Part shown: in pieces, positions 16,546 through 26,200 of the stretch
Position numbering within the stretch: the stretch's first letter is position 1
Layout of the letters: every line of letters starts with the position of its first letter
DNA from: an uncultured Mycoplasmatota bacterium
GTDB lineage: Bacteria; Bacillota_I; Bacilli_A; RF39; UBA660
Direction: 5' to 3'
Assembly: GCA_945919295.1 (NCBI GenBank)
Contig: CAMEJC010000005.1
Coordinates: 1 to 43,484 of the forward strand
DNA: 43,484 nt
The notes under the pieces: model-generated
Databases searched by the model: none
Told to the model about the DNA's origin: nothing
Seen by the model: the letters and a program-made list of their open reading frames with translations, nothing else
Program-made: the position numbers and the translations under genes

Positions 16546-16552
16546 TAGAAAT

Positions 16553-16577
16553 AGACTTTTATTAAGTCTTTTTTCTT
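16553..16577 (+). terminator. Intrinsic terminator ending the pilC-pilD-surface protein operon
   Basis: AGACTT (16553-16558), short loop, AAGTCT (16564-16569), then a T-rich run. Confidence 0.75.
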
Positions 16578-16600
16578 TATGTAAATATGATGTATAATCC

Positions 16601-16629
16601 TTGAAAATAAAGGGAAAATATAGTACAAT
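16601..16629 (+). promoter_or_regulatory. Promoter of parC
   Basis: TTGAAA (16601-16606), 17 bases, TACAAT (16624-16629); the start codon follows 19 bases later behind GGTGGT. Confidence 0.8.
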
Positions 16630-16647
16630 TAGTATGGTGGTAAATAT

Positions 16648-19161
16648 ATGGAAGAGATTATAAAGAAAATATATGATTATTCTTTGGAAGAAATTATGGG
16701 AGAGAGTTTTGGAAGATATTCTAAGTATATTATCCAAGATAGAGCTATTCCTGATGTTAGAGATGGTCTTAAACCTGTTCAAAGAAGAATTTTATATTCG
16801 ATGTATAAAGAGAAGAATACTTATGATAAACCTACTAAAAAGAGTGCTAATGCAGTAGGAGCTGTTATGGGTCATTATCATCCTCATGGAGATTCTAGTA
16901 TATATGAGGCAATTGTTAGAATGAGTCAGCCATGGAAAAATGAAGCTCCTTTAATTGAAATGCAAGGTAATAATGGATCTATTGATGGTGATCCTCCTGC
17001 GGCTAGTCGTTATACGGAAGCAAGACTTTCTAAGATAGCGGGTGAACTTCTTAGAGATATTGATAAGTCTGGTATTGTGGCTATGGCTCCTAATTATGAT
17101 GATAGTAGATTAGAACCTACGGTTCTTCCAAGTAGATTTCCTAATTTACTTGTAAATGGAACGGCTGGTATATCAGCAGGTTATGCTACAAATATGCCTC
17201 CACATAATTTGGGTGAAGTAATTGATGCAACAATATTTAGAATTGATAATCCAAACTGTAGATTAGATACTATTATGAATTATATTAAGGGACCTGATTT
17301 TCCGACTGGTGGTATTGCTCTAGGCATTAATGGTATTAAACAAGCTTATGAAACTGGTAGAGGTAAAATTTTTATAAGAGCAAAAGCTAGTATTGATAAA
17401 AATAAAATTATTATTAGTGAAATTCCTTTTGATGTTAACAAGCAAATACTTGTAAGAAAAATTGATGAGGTTAGAATTGACAAAAAGATTGATGGTATTG
17501 TTGAAGTGAGAGATGAATCTGATAAAGAAGGACTTCAAATTGCTATTGATTTAAAAAAAGAAGCTGATGCTAATAATATTCTTAATTATTTATATAAAAA
17601 TACTGATCTTCAAATATCTTATAATTTTAATAATGTTGTTATTGTTGATAGAAGGCCGATGCAACTTGGTTTACTTGGCATACTAGATGCTTATATTGCT
17701 CATCAAAGAGAAATTGTCTATAAAGGAACTGAATATGATTTAAGAACTGCTAGAAGTAGTTATCATATTATCGAAGGTCTTATTAAAGCAATATCGATAT
17801 TAGATGAAGTTATTGCTACGATTAGAAAGTCTAAGAATAAAGCTGATGCTATTATTAATTTAGTTGATGAGTATGAGTTTACTAATAGTCAAGCGGAAGC
17901 TATTGTTAATTTGCAACTTTATAGACTTACTAATACTGATATAGTTTTACTTGAGGAAGAAAAGAAAAAATTAGAGGAAAAGATTAAATTGTATGAAGAA
18001 ATTCTTTCTAATCCTGATAAACTTAATTCTGTAATTAAAGATGATTTAAGAAAAATTAAAAAAGAATATGGAATACCTAGAAGGACAGAAATAAGGGAAG
18101 AGGTAGAAGAAGTTAAGGTTGATACTACTAAGATGATTCCTAATGAAGCAGTAGTGGTAGTTCTTACTAATGAGGGTTATATTAAAAGAGTTTCTCAGAG
18201 AAGTTATAGTACTGCGAATGGAGAAGAAACTAATTTAAAAGAAAATGATTATATTATAGGGTTATATAATATTAATACAACTGATGTTTTATTAATATTT
18301 ACTAATTTAGGTAATTATTTATATTTACCTGTTTATGATATACCAGAAGCTAAATGGAAAGATTTGGGAAAACACATTAGTAATATTATTGGTTTGAGTC
18401 AGGAAGAGAGAATTATTTCTTCAATACCAGTATTTGATTTTGAAGAAGAAAAATATATTACTTGTTTTTCTAAGAATGGAATGATTAAGAGGACACCTCT
18501 TAATGAGTTTAAAGCTTTAAGATATAGTAAACCTATTAAGATGATGAATTTGAAAGATAATGATGAAGTAGTTACTGTTACTGATTCTAGTAATTCTAAT
18601 GTATTTATTACTACATCTTGTGGATATGGTCTTTGGTATGATATTAGTGAAGTTCCAATTTTAGGTATCAAAGCAGCAGGTGTTAAATCGATTAATTTGA
18701 AAGATGATTATGTTGTATGTGGTGCTATTTTTGATGCTGGTGAAGAGTATATAACTATTTTAACTGATAAGGGTACTGGAAAAAGAATGAGAATGACCGA
18801 ACTTGAAAAGACTTCGAGAGCTAAGAGGGGTATCTTACTTATGAAGATTATTAAGAGTAATCCTAGTAAAATTATAAAAACTTATATTACTAATTCAAAG
18901 GATTTGATTGGAATTATTTCGGATAATTATAGTAAAATAGTTAAGATAAATGAAATTCCAATAATGGATAGACATAGTAATGGATCTTATGTTATTAAAG
19001 ATAGAATTGTTAATTCTTATAAGGTAAGTAATCTTGCTTCAAGAGATGATAAAAGTAATATAAAAGAAGAAGTTAAAATAGAAAAGAAAGATATTTCTTT
19101 AAAAGAAATTGATGATAAATTATCTAGTATAGATAGTATAATTAGTGATATAGGTGAATAG
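16648..19161 (+). CDS. parC: DNA topoisomerase IV subunit A
   Basis: 837 residues, full length. The N-terminal breakage-reunion domain begins GRYSKYIIQDRAIPDVRDGLKP; the catalytic pair is R121-Y122 (AASRYTEARL). The quinolone-resistance region reads HPHGDSSIYEA with S83 and E87 intact, the susceptible state in ParC/GyrA. A coiled-coil follows to ~480, then a C-terminal beta-pinwheel-like domain (~500-800), without a clean GyrA box, favouring ParC over GyrA. It decatenates chromosomes with ParE, which is not adjacent here although it usually is in Bacillota. The Lys/Glu-rich tail (~790-837) is variable. Own promoter; the DUF3800 gene follows after 56 bases. Confidence 0.93.
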   Translation: MEEIIKKIYDYSLEEIMGESFGRYSKYIIQDRAIPDVRDGLKPVQRRILYSMYKEKNTYDKPTKKSANAVGAVMGHYHPHGDSSIYEAIVRMSQPWKNEAPLIEMQGNNGSIDGDPPAASRYTEARLSKIAGELLRDIDKSGIVAMAPNYDDSRLEPTVLPSRFPNLLVNGTAGISAGYATNMPPHNLGEVIDATIFRIDNPNCRLDTIMNYIKGPDFPTGGIALGINGIKQAYETGRGKIFIRAKASIDKNKIIISEIPFDVNKQILVRKIDEVRIDKKIDGIVEVRDESDKEGLQIAIDLKKEADANNILNYLYKNTDLQISYNFNNVVIVDRRPMQLGLLGILDAYIAHQREIVYKGTEYDLRTARSSYHIIEGLIKAISILDEVIATIRKSKNKADAIINLVDEYEFTNSQAEAIVNLQLYRLTNTDIVLLEEEKKKLEEKIKLYEEILSNPDKLNSVIKDDLRKIKKEYGIPRRTEIREEVEEVKVDTTKMIPNEAVVVVLTNEGYIKRVSQRSYSTANGEETNLKENDYIIGLYNINTTDVLLIFTNLGNYLYLPVYDIPEAKWKDLGKHISNIIGLSQEERIISSIPVFDFEEEKYITCFSKNGMIKRTPLNEFKALRYSKPIKMMNLKDNDEVVTVTDSSNSNVFITTSCGYGLWYDISEVPILGIKAAGVKSINLKDDYVVCGAIFDAGEEYITILTDKGTGKRMRMTELEKTSRAKRGILLMKIIKSNPSKIIKTYITNSKDLIGIISDNYSKIVKINEIPIMDRHSNGSYVIKDRIVNSYKVSNLASRDDKSNIKEEVKIEKKDISLKEIDDKLSSIDSIISDIGE

Positions 19162-19217
19162 AAGTTATTTAAATTTAGTAGTGAATATAATATGCTAATT
19201 ATGAGAGGTGGGGTTTG

Positions 19218-20105
19218 ATGCAGGTAAAAGAAAAAATAAATTGGTGGGAATATCCACAAAAAATAAAATATTGGGCATCTAATATAGATTATGTTATGTT
19301 TATTGATGAAAATGGAAATTCTGGTGCGATAAATAAGATATTTCAAAAAAGATTAAATGGGGAAACAGTTAGTGATGATGAAAAATATTTTACTATTACT
19401 GGGTGCATTTTTAAAAAAAGAGATTATTCAATAATGAGAAATAATATTAGAAAATTAAAAGAAAAATATTGGAAAGATGGTTATTATTATGATACTAAAC
19501 ATAATGATACTAGATATGTTTGTTTTCATTCTAGAGAAATTAGAATGCATACCGGACCATTTAATGAGAAACTTATTAATTATAAACAATTTGTTGATGA
19601 ATTAAGTTTTGTATTGTCAAATATTGATTGTAAAATAATATCTGTATCTATAAATTTAGAAGAATATATTTTGAGAAATGAGTCAATTTCTGTATATGAA
19701 AAAGCATTTGATTTGTTGTTGGAGAGATACATATATGCCACTGATAATAAAAAGAAAGGCATTATAATGCTAGAATCAAGAGGTAAAAAGGATGATAGAC
19801 TGTTATTGAAACATATTTATGATATTGTATGTATAAAGGGTGTAAGAGGGATAGGAACTGATGAATTAAATGAGAAAGTAATAGGCGTTTATTTTAATCC
19901 AAAATGGTATGGTGGTCATTCTTCTACTTTTTCCGGGTTGGAAATTGCTGATTTATTTTCTTATCCTATTCATCAATATGTTAAGTATAAAAAAGAAAAT
20001 CCTTCCTTTGATGTAATTAAAAGAAAGATTGATTGTTATCCTAATTATATAAATAAAGGAATTAAAATTTTTCCACAAGAAAAAGACGAAATACATCGTC
20101 TTTAA
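19218..20105 (+). CDS. DUF3800 domain protein
   Basis: 295 residues from ATG 19218 (a TTG at 19215 directly abuts the GAGAGGTGGGG ribosome site). The N-terminal FIDENGNSG matches the DUF3800 acidic start (F-x-D-E-S/N-G) and TITGCIFKK follows. Acidic residues recur (LESRGKKDD) and the end has GLEIADLFSYPIHQY, the family's terminal D-containing motif. The family has a predicted RNase H-like nuclease fold and is often found in mobile or defence contexts; its activity is not established. It differs in sequence from the second DUF3800 gene at 42454. A hairpin overlaps its stop codon. Confidence 0.8.
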   Translation: MQVKEKINWWEYPQKIKYWASNIDYVMFIDENGNSGAINKIFQKRLNGETVSDDEKYFTITGCIFKKRDYSIMRNNIRKLKEKYWKDGYYYDTKHNDTRYVCFHSREIRMHTGPFNEKLINYKQFVDELSFVLSNIDCKIISVSINLEEYILRNESISVYEKAFDLLLERYIYATDNKKKGIIMLESRGKKDDRLLLKHIYDIVCIKGVRGIGTDELNEKVIGVYFNPKWYGGHSSTFSGLEIADLFSYPIHQYVKYKKENPSFDVIKRKIDCYPNYINKGIKIFPQEKDEIHRL

Positions 20106-20143
20106 CCGTCCGCAATACTGCGAACCCCGAAGCGTTCTGCTTC
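20082..20143 (+). other. Three tandem hairpins at and after the DUF3800 stop codon
   Basis: AAAGACGA/TCGTCTTT (20082-20089/20096-20103, touching the stop), CGCA/TGCG (20111-20122) and GAAGC/GCTTC (20129-20143). The last two are in a short GC-rich patch, with no U-run. The rest of the gap to murF (to 20314) is AT-rich and holds an ATAAAACAT/ATGTTTTAT inverted repeat (about 20160-20200) and a lone AAAGGAG (about 20263-20269) too far from murF to be its SD. Confidence 0.5.
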
Positions 20144-20314
20144 CATAACATAATAATATCATAAAACATATTATCTGTCAAATGTATTATATGATGTTTT
20201 ATGGGAATATATTATTTTAGATATTAAATATATATTTATAATTTAATTTAAAAATAAGGGAAAGGAGTTTCTAATTATAGTAAGAAATAGTATGATTAGA
20301 TTGTGTGTATTTAT

Positions 20315-21670
20315 ATGATATATGTAAGAGATATTATTGATAAATTTAATGGTACTTTGATATGTGGTGATTTGAATTTGGTACTTGATAATTTTTCAAA
20401 GGATACAAGGACAATAAAAGAAGGAGATGTTTACATAGGAATTAAGGGGGAAAACTTTGATGGTAATTTATTCTTTAGAGATGCTTTTGATAAAGGAGCT
20501 AAGGCTTGTATATTAGATAATATTGAGATAAAAGATAATTTGGATGAATACAAGAATAAAACTATTATTAAAGTAGATGATAGTTTGAAATGTCTAGAAG
20601 CACTTGCTAAATATAAAAGAAGTTTGTATAATATACCAGTAATTGCAGTTACTGGTAGTGTTGGAAAGACTTCTACTAAAGATATGATTGCTTCAGTACT
20701 TCAAACTAAATATAGGGTTTTAAAGACTGAGGGTAATAATAATAATAATATTGGTCTTCCTTTTACTATTCTTAGGCTAAAAGACGAAGAAATTATGGTC
20801 CTTGAAATGGGAATGAATAATCCCGGTGAAATTTCTTTGCTTACTGATATTGCTAAACCGACAATTGGTGTTATTACAAATGTTGGTACTGCTCATATTG
20901 GTAATCTGGGTTCGAGAGAGAATATTATGAAGGCTAAACTTGAGATAGTTAAGGGATTATCGGGACCTCTTATTATTAATAATGATAATGATTTGTTAAA
21001 TAGTAATATTGATTATATTAAGTCTTTAACTAAAGTTATAACTATTGGTATTAATAATAATAGTGATTATATGGCTAAAGGTATTAGTGATGATTTGACT
21101 AAATTTAAAATAAATGGTAATGATATTGAATGTAATATTGGAAATACAGCTTTTATTTATAATTCATTAGCCTCTTATGTTATTGGTGATTTATGTAAAG
21201 TTGATATTGATAATATAAAAAATGGTATTAAGAATTTTAAACTTACTGGTAATAGACTTGAATATAAAAAGACTTCAGATGGAGTAATAATTATTGATGA
21301 TACGTATAATGCTTCTTTGGATTCGATTAAATCATCACTTGAAATACTTCGAAAAGAAAATGCTAAAAGACGAATTGCGGTAATTGGAGATGTTTTGGAA
21401 ACAGGTGAATATAATAAAGAAATACATAGAGAGATAGGTAAGGAACTTTTATCAAGTAATTTGGATTATATTATAACTATTGGGAATAATACTTTGTATA
21501 CTGATAAGTATCTTGATGATAATGAATTTAGTAATAAATATCATTTTACTTGTGAGAATGAATCTTATAATATATTAAAGAATCTTATAAAAGAAGGGGA
21601 TGTTGTTTTATTTAAAGGTTCGCATGCTATGAATTTGGGTAATATTGTTTCATATTTGATGAAGTGTTGA
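20315..21670 (+). CDS. murF: UDP-MurNAc-tripeptide-D-Ala-D-Ala ligase
   Basis: 451 residues. N-terminal substrate domain (FSKDTRTIKEGDVYIGIKGENFDG), ATP-binding P-loop VTGSVGKTSTK, central motifs EMGMNNPGEI and GVITNVGTAHIGNLGS, and a C-terminal IIDDTYNASLDS, all characteristic of MurF. It adds D-Ala-D-Ala to the cytoplasmic peptidoglycan precursor. The start is uncertain: ATG 20315 gives the usual MurF start (IYVRDII), GTG 20303 adds four residues, and neither has a strong SD. Stop is TGA, overlapped by the TTGACA of the next promoter. Confidence 0.92.
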   Translation: MIYVRDIIDKFNGTLICGDLNLVLDNFSKDTRTIKEGDVYIGIKGENFDGNLFFRDAFDKGAKACILDNIEIKDNLDEYKNKTIIKVDDSLKCLEALAKYKRSLYNIPVIAVTGSVGKTSTKDMIASVLQTKYRVLKTEGNNNNNIGLPFTILRLKDEEIMVLEMGMNNPGEISLLTDIAKPTIGVITNVGTAHIGNLGSRENIMKAKLEIVKGLSGPLIINNDNDLLNSNIDYIKSLTKVITIGINNNSDYMAKGISDDLTKFKINGNDIECNIGNTAFIYNSLASYVIGDLCKVDIDNIKNGIKNFKLTGNRLEYKKTSDGVIIIDDTYNASLDSIKSSLEILRKENAKRRIAVIGDVLETGEYNKEIHREIGKELLSSNLDYIITIGNNTLYTDKYLDDNEFSNKYHFTCENESYNILKNLIKEGDVVLFKGSHAMNLGNIVSYLMKC

Positions 21671-21695
21671 CAATTATTTATTATTAATGTATATT
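21667..21695 (+). promoter_or_regulatory. Promoter overlapping the murF stop codon
   Basis: TTGACA (21667-21672) includes the murF TGA; 17 bases; TATATT (21690-21695). It drives the phosphoglycerol transferase gene. Predicted transcription would start inside the left arm of the hairpin at 21698. Confidence 0.65.
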
Positions 21696-21697
21696 AT

Positions 21698-21728
21698 AAC
21701 TGTATTACAAATAGTAATACAGTTTTTT
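21698..21728 (+). terminator. Terminator of murF, at the 5' end of the next transcript
   Basis: AACTGTATTAC (21698-21708), loop AAATA, GTAATACAGTT (21714-21724), then T to 21728. It should end murF transcription. Confidence 0.85.
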
Positions 21729-21739
21729 GAGGTATTGAA

Positions 21740-23215
21740 ATGAAGAAAAAAATTGAGATAAAAAAATATATTCTTATTATAATTGCTTCTGCAATTATTG
21801 TATTTGGTACATATCTTAGTAGTAATATATATAATGCTTCTTTTGATCAATATATATATAGTTTACTTAAGAGTGTTGGAACTAGTGGTTCTGCTCTAGC
21901 AAAATATGCTGTAACTTTTTTTTATGCATTTTTATTATTTTCTTTATTTAATTTACTATTTATACTGCCAACATTGGATTTTGATAAGAAAATTGTAATT
22001 AAAAATAAGAAGAAAAATAGTGAAAAGCAAATATTTCCAATAAAAAATATTAAGAGATATAATAGAATTATCTTGGCAATTTCAATAATATATTTAGGTG
22101 TTGTAGTAGGATTTTTTGATTATGTGGGAAATAGTTTATTGGAGACTGATTTGTTTAAGAAGTATTATATTTCTCCTGATGATGTTGTAATTGAATTTCC
22201 TCAAGAAAAGAGAAATCTTATATATATTTTTTTGGAATCAACAGAAATGACGAATGTAAGTAAGGAAAATGGTGGAGTATTTGATACTTCAATAATGCCT
22301 AATTTAGAAAAACTAGCTCTTGATAATATTAATTTTTCTAATAGTAATTTACTTGGTGGAGCTCAAGAATCATATGGAACTGGGTGGACAGTCGCTGCGA
22401 TGATTGCTCAAACAGCAGGAATTCCTTTGAAATTAAAAATTGATGATTATGAAAGTAATAGTACTAATTTTAATAATATTACGACTTTAGGTGATATTCT
22501 TAATGATAATGGATATCATAGTTATTTACTTCTTGGTTCTGATTCTAATTTTGGTGGTAGAAGAGCATATTTTAGTAATCATAATTATAATATAAGTGAT
22601 TATTATTCAGCGATTGAAGAAGGTAAAATAAGTCAAGATTATTATGAATGGTGGGGTTATGAGGATTCAAAATTATTTGATTATGCAAAAGAAAAATTAG
22701 AAAAAATATCTAAGGATGATGAACCATTTAATCTTACTATTTTGACTGCTAATACGCATTTTACTGATGGATATTTGGAAGATAGTTGTGAAAATGTTTT
22801 TGATAATGATTATGCGAATTCTTTTTATTGTTCTGATCAAATGATTAGCGAGTTTATTTATTGGGTAGAAAAACAAGATTTTTATGATAATACAACGATT
22901 ATTATAACTGGAGATCATCCAACTATGCAGAATAATTTTTATGATATTGATAAAAATTATACGAGATGTTTATACAATGTATTTATTAATGTAGAAGTAG
23001 ATCATTTAAATAATAAAAATAGGATATTTACGACTATGGATATGTTTCCAACGACACTTGGTGCTCTTAATGTAAAAATTCAAGGTAATAGATTGGGTCT
23101 TGGTACTAATTTATTTTCTAATAAAAAAACTATTCCAGAAATGATGGGAATAGATAATTTTAATAGGGAATTGAAAAAGAATTCTGTTTACTATTATAAA
23201 TATATTAGAGGTTAA
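21740..23215 (+). CDS. Phosphoglycerol transferase of the MdoB/LtaS (sulfatase-fold) family
   Basis: 491 residues. Three N-terminal membrane segments (~9-28, 55-80, 108-128), then an extracellular alkaline-phosphatase-fold domain. Metal/active-site motifs: LIYIFLESTE (E166), YGTGWTVAAM with candidate nucleophile T214 or T217, TANTHFTDG, and IIITGDHPTMQ. The GTGWT-x-A-x-M ... GIPL stretch resembles MdoB (OpgB) more than LtaS. It probably transfers glycerol phosphate from phosphatidylglycerol to a wall glycolipid or polymer outside the cell. SD GAGG. Ends at a terminator shared with the convergent PBP gene. Confidence 0.85.
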   Translation: MKKKIEIKKYILIIIASAIIVFGTYLSSNIYNASFDQYIYSLLKSVGTSGSALAKYAVTFFYAFLLFSLFNLLFILPTLDFDKKIVIKNKKKNSEKQIFPIKNIKRYNRIILAISIIYLGVVVGFFDYVGNSLLETDLFKKYYISPDDVVIEFPQEKRNLIYIFLESTEMTNVSKENGGVFDTSIMPNLEKLALDNINFSNSNLLGGAQESYGTGWTVAAMIAQTAGIPLKLKIDDYESNSTNFNNITTLGDILNDNGYHSYLLLGSDSNFGGRRAYFSNHNYNISDYYSAIEEGKISQDYYEWWGYEDSKLFDYAKEKLEKISKDDEPFNLTILTANTHFTDGYLEDSCENVFDNDYANSFYCSDQMISEFIYWVEKQDFYDNTTIIITGDHPTMQNNFYDIDKNYTRCLYNVFINVEVDHLNNKNRIFTTMDMFPTTLGALNVKIQGNRLGLGTNLFSNKKTIPEMMGIDNFNRELKKNSVYYYKYIRG

Positions 23216-23218
23216 ATA

Positions 23219-23244
23219 AAGAGAGAATTTTTTGATTCTCTCTT
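23219..23244. terminator. Bidirectional terminator between convergent genes
   Basis: AAGAGAGAAT (23219-23228) and ATTCTCTCTT (23235-23244). It overlaps the PBP stop codon on the minus strand. Confidence 0.75.
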
Positions 23245-26200
23245 ACTTTATTTCTATTGTTCTTGTAGTATTTTCTGTTTCTGTTAGATATGTTACACTA
23301 TAGGTTATTTGATGTGTTCCAGCATCTAATTTATTTACAGCTTCTTCTAAATCACTAATAGAAAGATAGGTTTTATTATTTAATTTATATAATTTTATTA
23401 CACCGGTTTTATTGGTTATGTTTTCATCATCGTAAGTTATGGTAATTCCTTCTTCTACATAATTTCCTTTGGTAATTGTTAATGAACTATCTCCATTAAG
23501 TGTTACATTTAATTTTTCTTTACTATTAATAATATTGCTACTTTTAACAGTTATTTCTGTTCCATTACTAGCATTATTTTTAAAGTTTTTGTATTCAGCT
23601 TTAACTACTAATTCAATATTGCCAATAACATCAGGCTTATATATATATTCAGTATCTTCAGTAAAGGCTATTCTTTCTAGTGTACCATTTGCTTTCTTTT
23701 GATAAATACCAAAGCCGATTCCTCCAAGTGTGTTTGAATTGTAACTGATTCTTTCACTTAGATATTTAGCTGATTGATTTCCAAATACAGAATTATTAAA
23801 ATAATCATTTAAATATTTACTATCTAGAACATTAGGAACTTTCCAATTCCAAGTTAATTTATGGCCATCAGAAGTTATTGTATTATTTAGATTGGTAACA
23901 TCTTCTAATTTTGCATATCTTTCTGATACTTCTGTTGGTTGAGTTCCTTTTTTGAAATATTCAGTTGTTTTCATATTGTCTGGTGTATATTCGCTAGGAA
24001 GTTTAGCAGGCCATGTTTCTTTTTCAACAGTTATTTCGACGACAGATGATGGTACGCTCCAAGTTTTGGTTGTTTTTGGAATATACTTCATAATTGAACG
24101 CATAACAGCATCTTTTGGTGCACTAGCTCCACCTAAATAATGAGTGCTATCAACTTTTTCATAACCATACCACAATGCAATAGAATATTCAGGAGTATAA
24201 GCAACAGTCCATAAATCATTAACAGAACCAACAGGAATACCTTTTGCCTTACAGTCAGCTTCTGATAGGTTAGATGTACCAGTTTTTGCAGCTACGGTAG
24301 AACCATATACTTTAGCGCCTCCATTAAATCCATAATCAACAGCATATTTAAGTACATTGTTCATAAGATATGCAGTAGAATCAGACATAACTTTTTCTTT
24401 TTCTTCAGAGAAGTCAACTACTTCACCAGTACTTCTATATTCAATTTTAACAACAGCATGAGTTTCAATATGGTAGCCGCCATTAGCAAATGATGCATAA
24501 GCTTCAGCCATGTCAAGTGGAGTTACACCATAAGACATACCACCAATAGAGTAAGCTTCATTAAGTAAATTATCCGCTCCTGTATTTTCGTTTTTCTTAT
24601 AATTATCGGATTTAGTACTATAAGCTACATCAAGTCCTAGACTATTAACAAATGTAGCAATATTCTTTTTATCTACTTGTTGGAAAGCTTTTAACGCAGG
24701 AATATTTCTAGATACACTAAGGGCTTGCCTCAAAGTAATAAGACCTTGATAACTACCATCCCAGTTACCAATCTCTGGACCATTAGTATAAGTCCAAGGC
24801 TCATCGTTAAATAGAGTATAAGTAGAAAAATCATTATATTCCATACCTGGACCATAATCAAATAAAGGTTTAGCCGTACTTCCAGGTTGTCTAAGTGACT
24901 GTGTAGCATAGTTCCAATCTCCAGCTTTACGATTACGACCAGCACCAATAGCTACAATAGTACCATCGTTTACATTGGTAACGGCAACACCAGCTTGGAC
25001 AGTATCATCGGCCCAAGTATGATCTTCACCACTAAGAACTTTATTTATCCCATCTTGTACTGTTTTGTCCATGGCAGTATATATTTTCATGGATACTTGA
25101 CGAGGATTATTACCAGTTTTATTTTCTACTTCTTCAATTACAGTATCAATATAACCTTGATAATCACTTTCGGTAGCACCACCAGCTAACATACTTTCAA
25201 TGCTTACTGCTTCAGCCATTTCTTTTTCTTCTTCTGTAATATATCCATGTCTTACCATAAGAGAAAGAACAGTACTTCTTCTTTTTTCAGCAGCTTCTGG
25301 ATATTTATAAGGATTGTATCTATTAGGAGCTTGATACATACCAGCAAGTAATGCTGCTTCTGGTAAACTAAGTTCGGATACATTCTTATCAAAGTAATAT
25401 TTACTAGCTTCTTCAACACCATAGACAGTTCCACCTAAACAACTATCATTAACATACATTTCTAATATCTCATTTTTAGTATATTTCTTTTCCATAAAGA
25501 ACACTGATAAATAAACATCTTGAAATTTTCTTACTATTTTCTTAATTTTGTTAGTTTCAGTACTATCCTTTTTTGTCAGATTATTCTTTACGGTTTGCAT
25601 GGTAAGAGTAGAAGCACCACCAGCATCATCACGGCCTATTAAATTAAGAGCAGTAGCTTTCATAAATCTAGCCATATCAACACCGTTATGTTGATAGAAT
25701 CTAGAATCTTCTGTAGCAATAAGTGCATCAACAAGTACTTGAGGTAAATCATCGTAAGTAATAGATTCTCTTTTCTGATCTCCAAGTGTAGCTATAATTT
25801 CACCGTCTTTATCATATATAACTGTTTGATCTTGATTTTTTAAAGCTTCAGGATCAAAATTGCCAGTACTTATAACGATATATATTAGAAAAGCAATTGC
25901 TGCGAAAACACAAAAAATGGCAAATCCTAATAGTATTATAAGTATCTTTTTACCAATACTTTTTTTGCTTTTTGTTTTTTCTTTTCCCCTTGTTCTATTA
26001 TTAGTATTTTTATTATTTTTCTTTTTTGTAGTTTTTTTCTTTTTCTCTTCTTTTATTACCCCTTTTTTTCTATCTCTAGAATTCACAAATTCAACTTCCT
26101 TTCTTTCTGATAAACTTTTTTTATCATTTTTCCTTTTTAATATATTAATAATATTATTTGATTTAAAGTACATAATAATTAATGGTATGGTAATTAGTAA

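Noticed and set aside
16421-16548. tRNA or template repeat of the DGR
   Set aside because: No cloverleaf, T-arm or CCA end can be drawn, and the tract has no similarity to the variable region at 16219-16340.
16648-19161. GyrA instead of ParC
   Set aside because: No clear GyrA-box in the C-terminal domain and the overall pattern fits ParC; the distinction is not absolute without parE/gyrB context.
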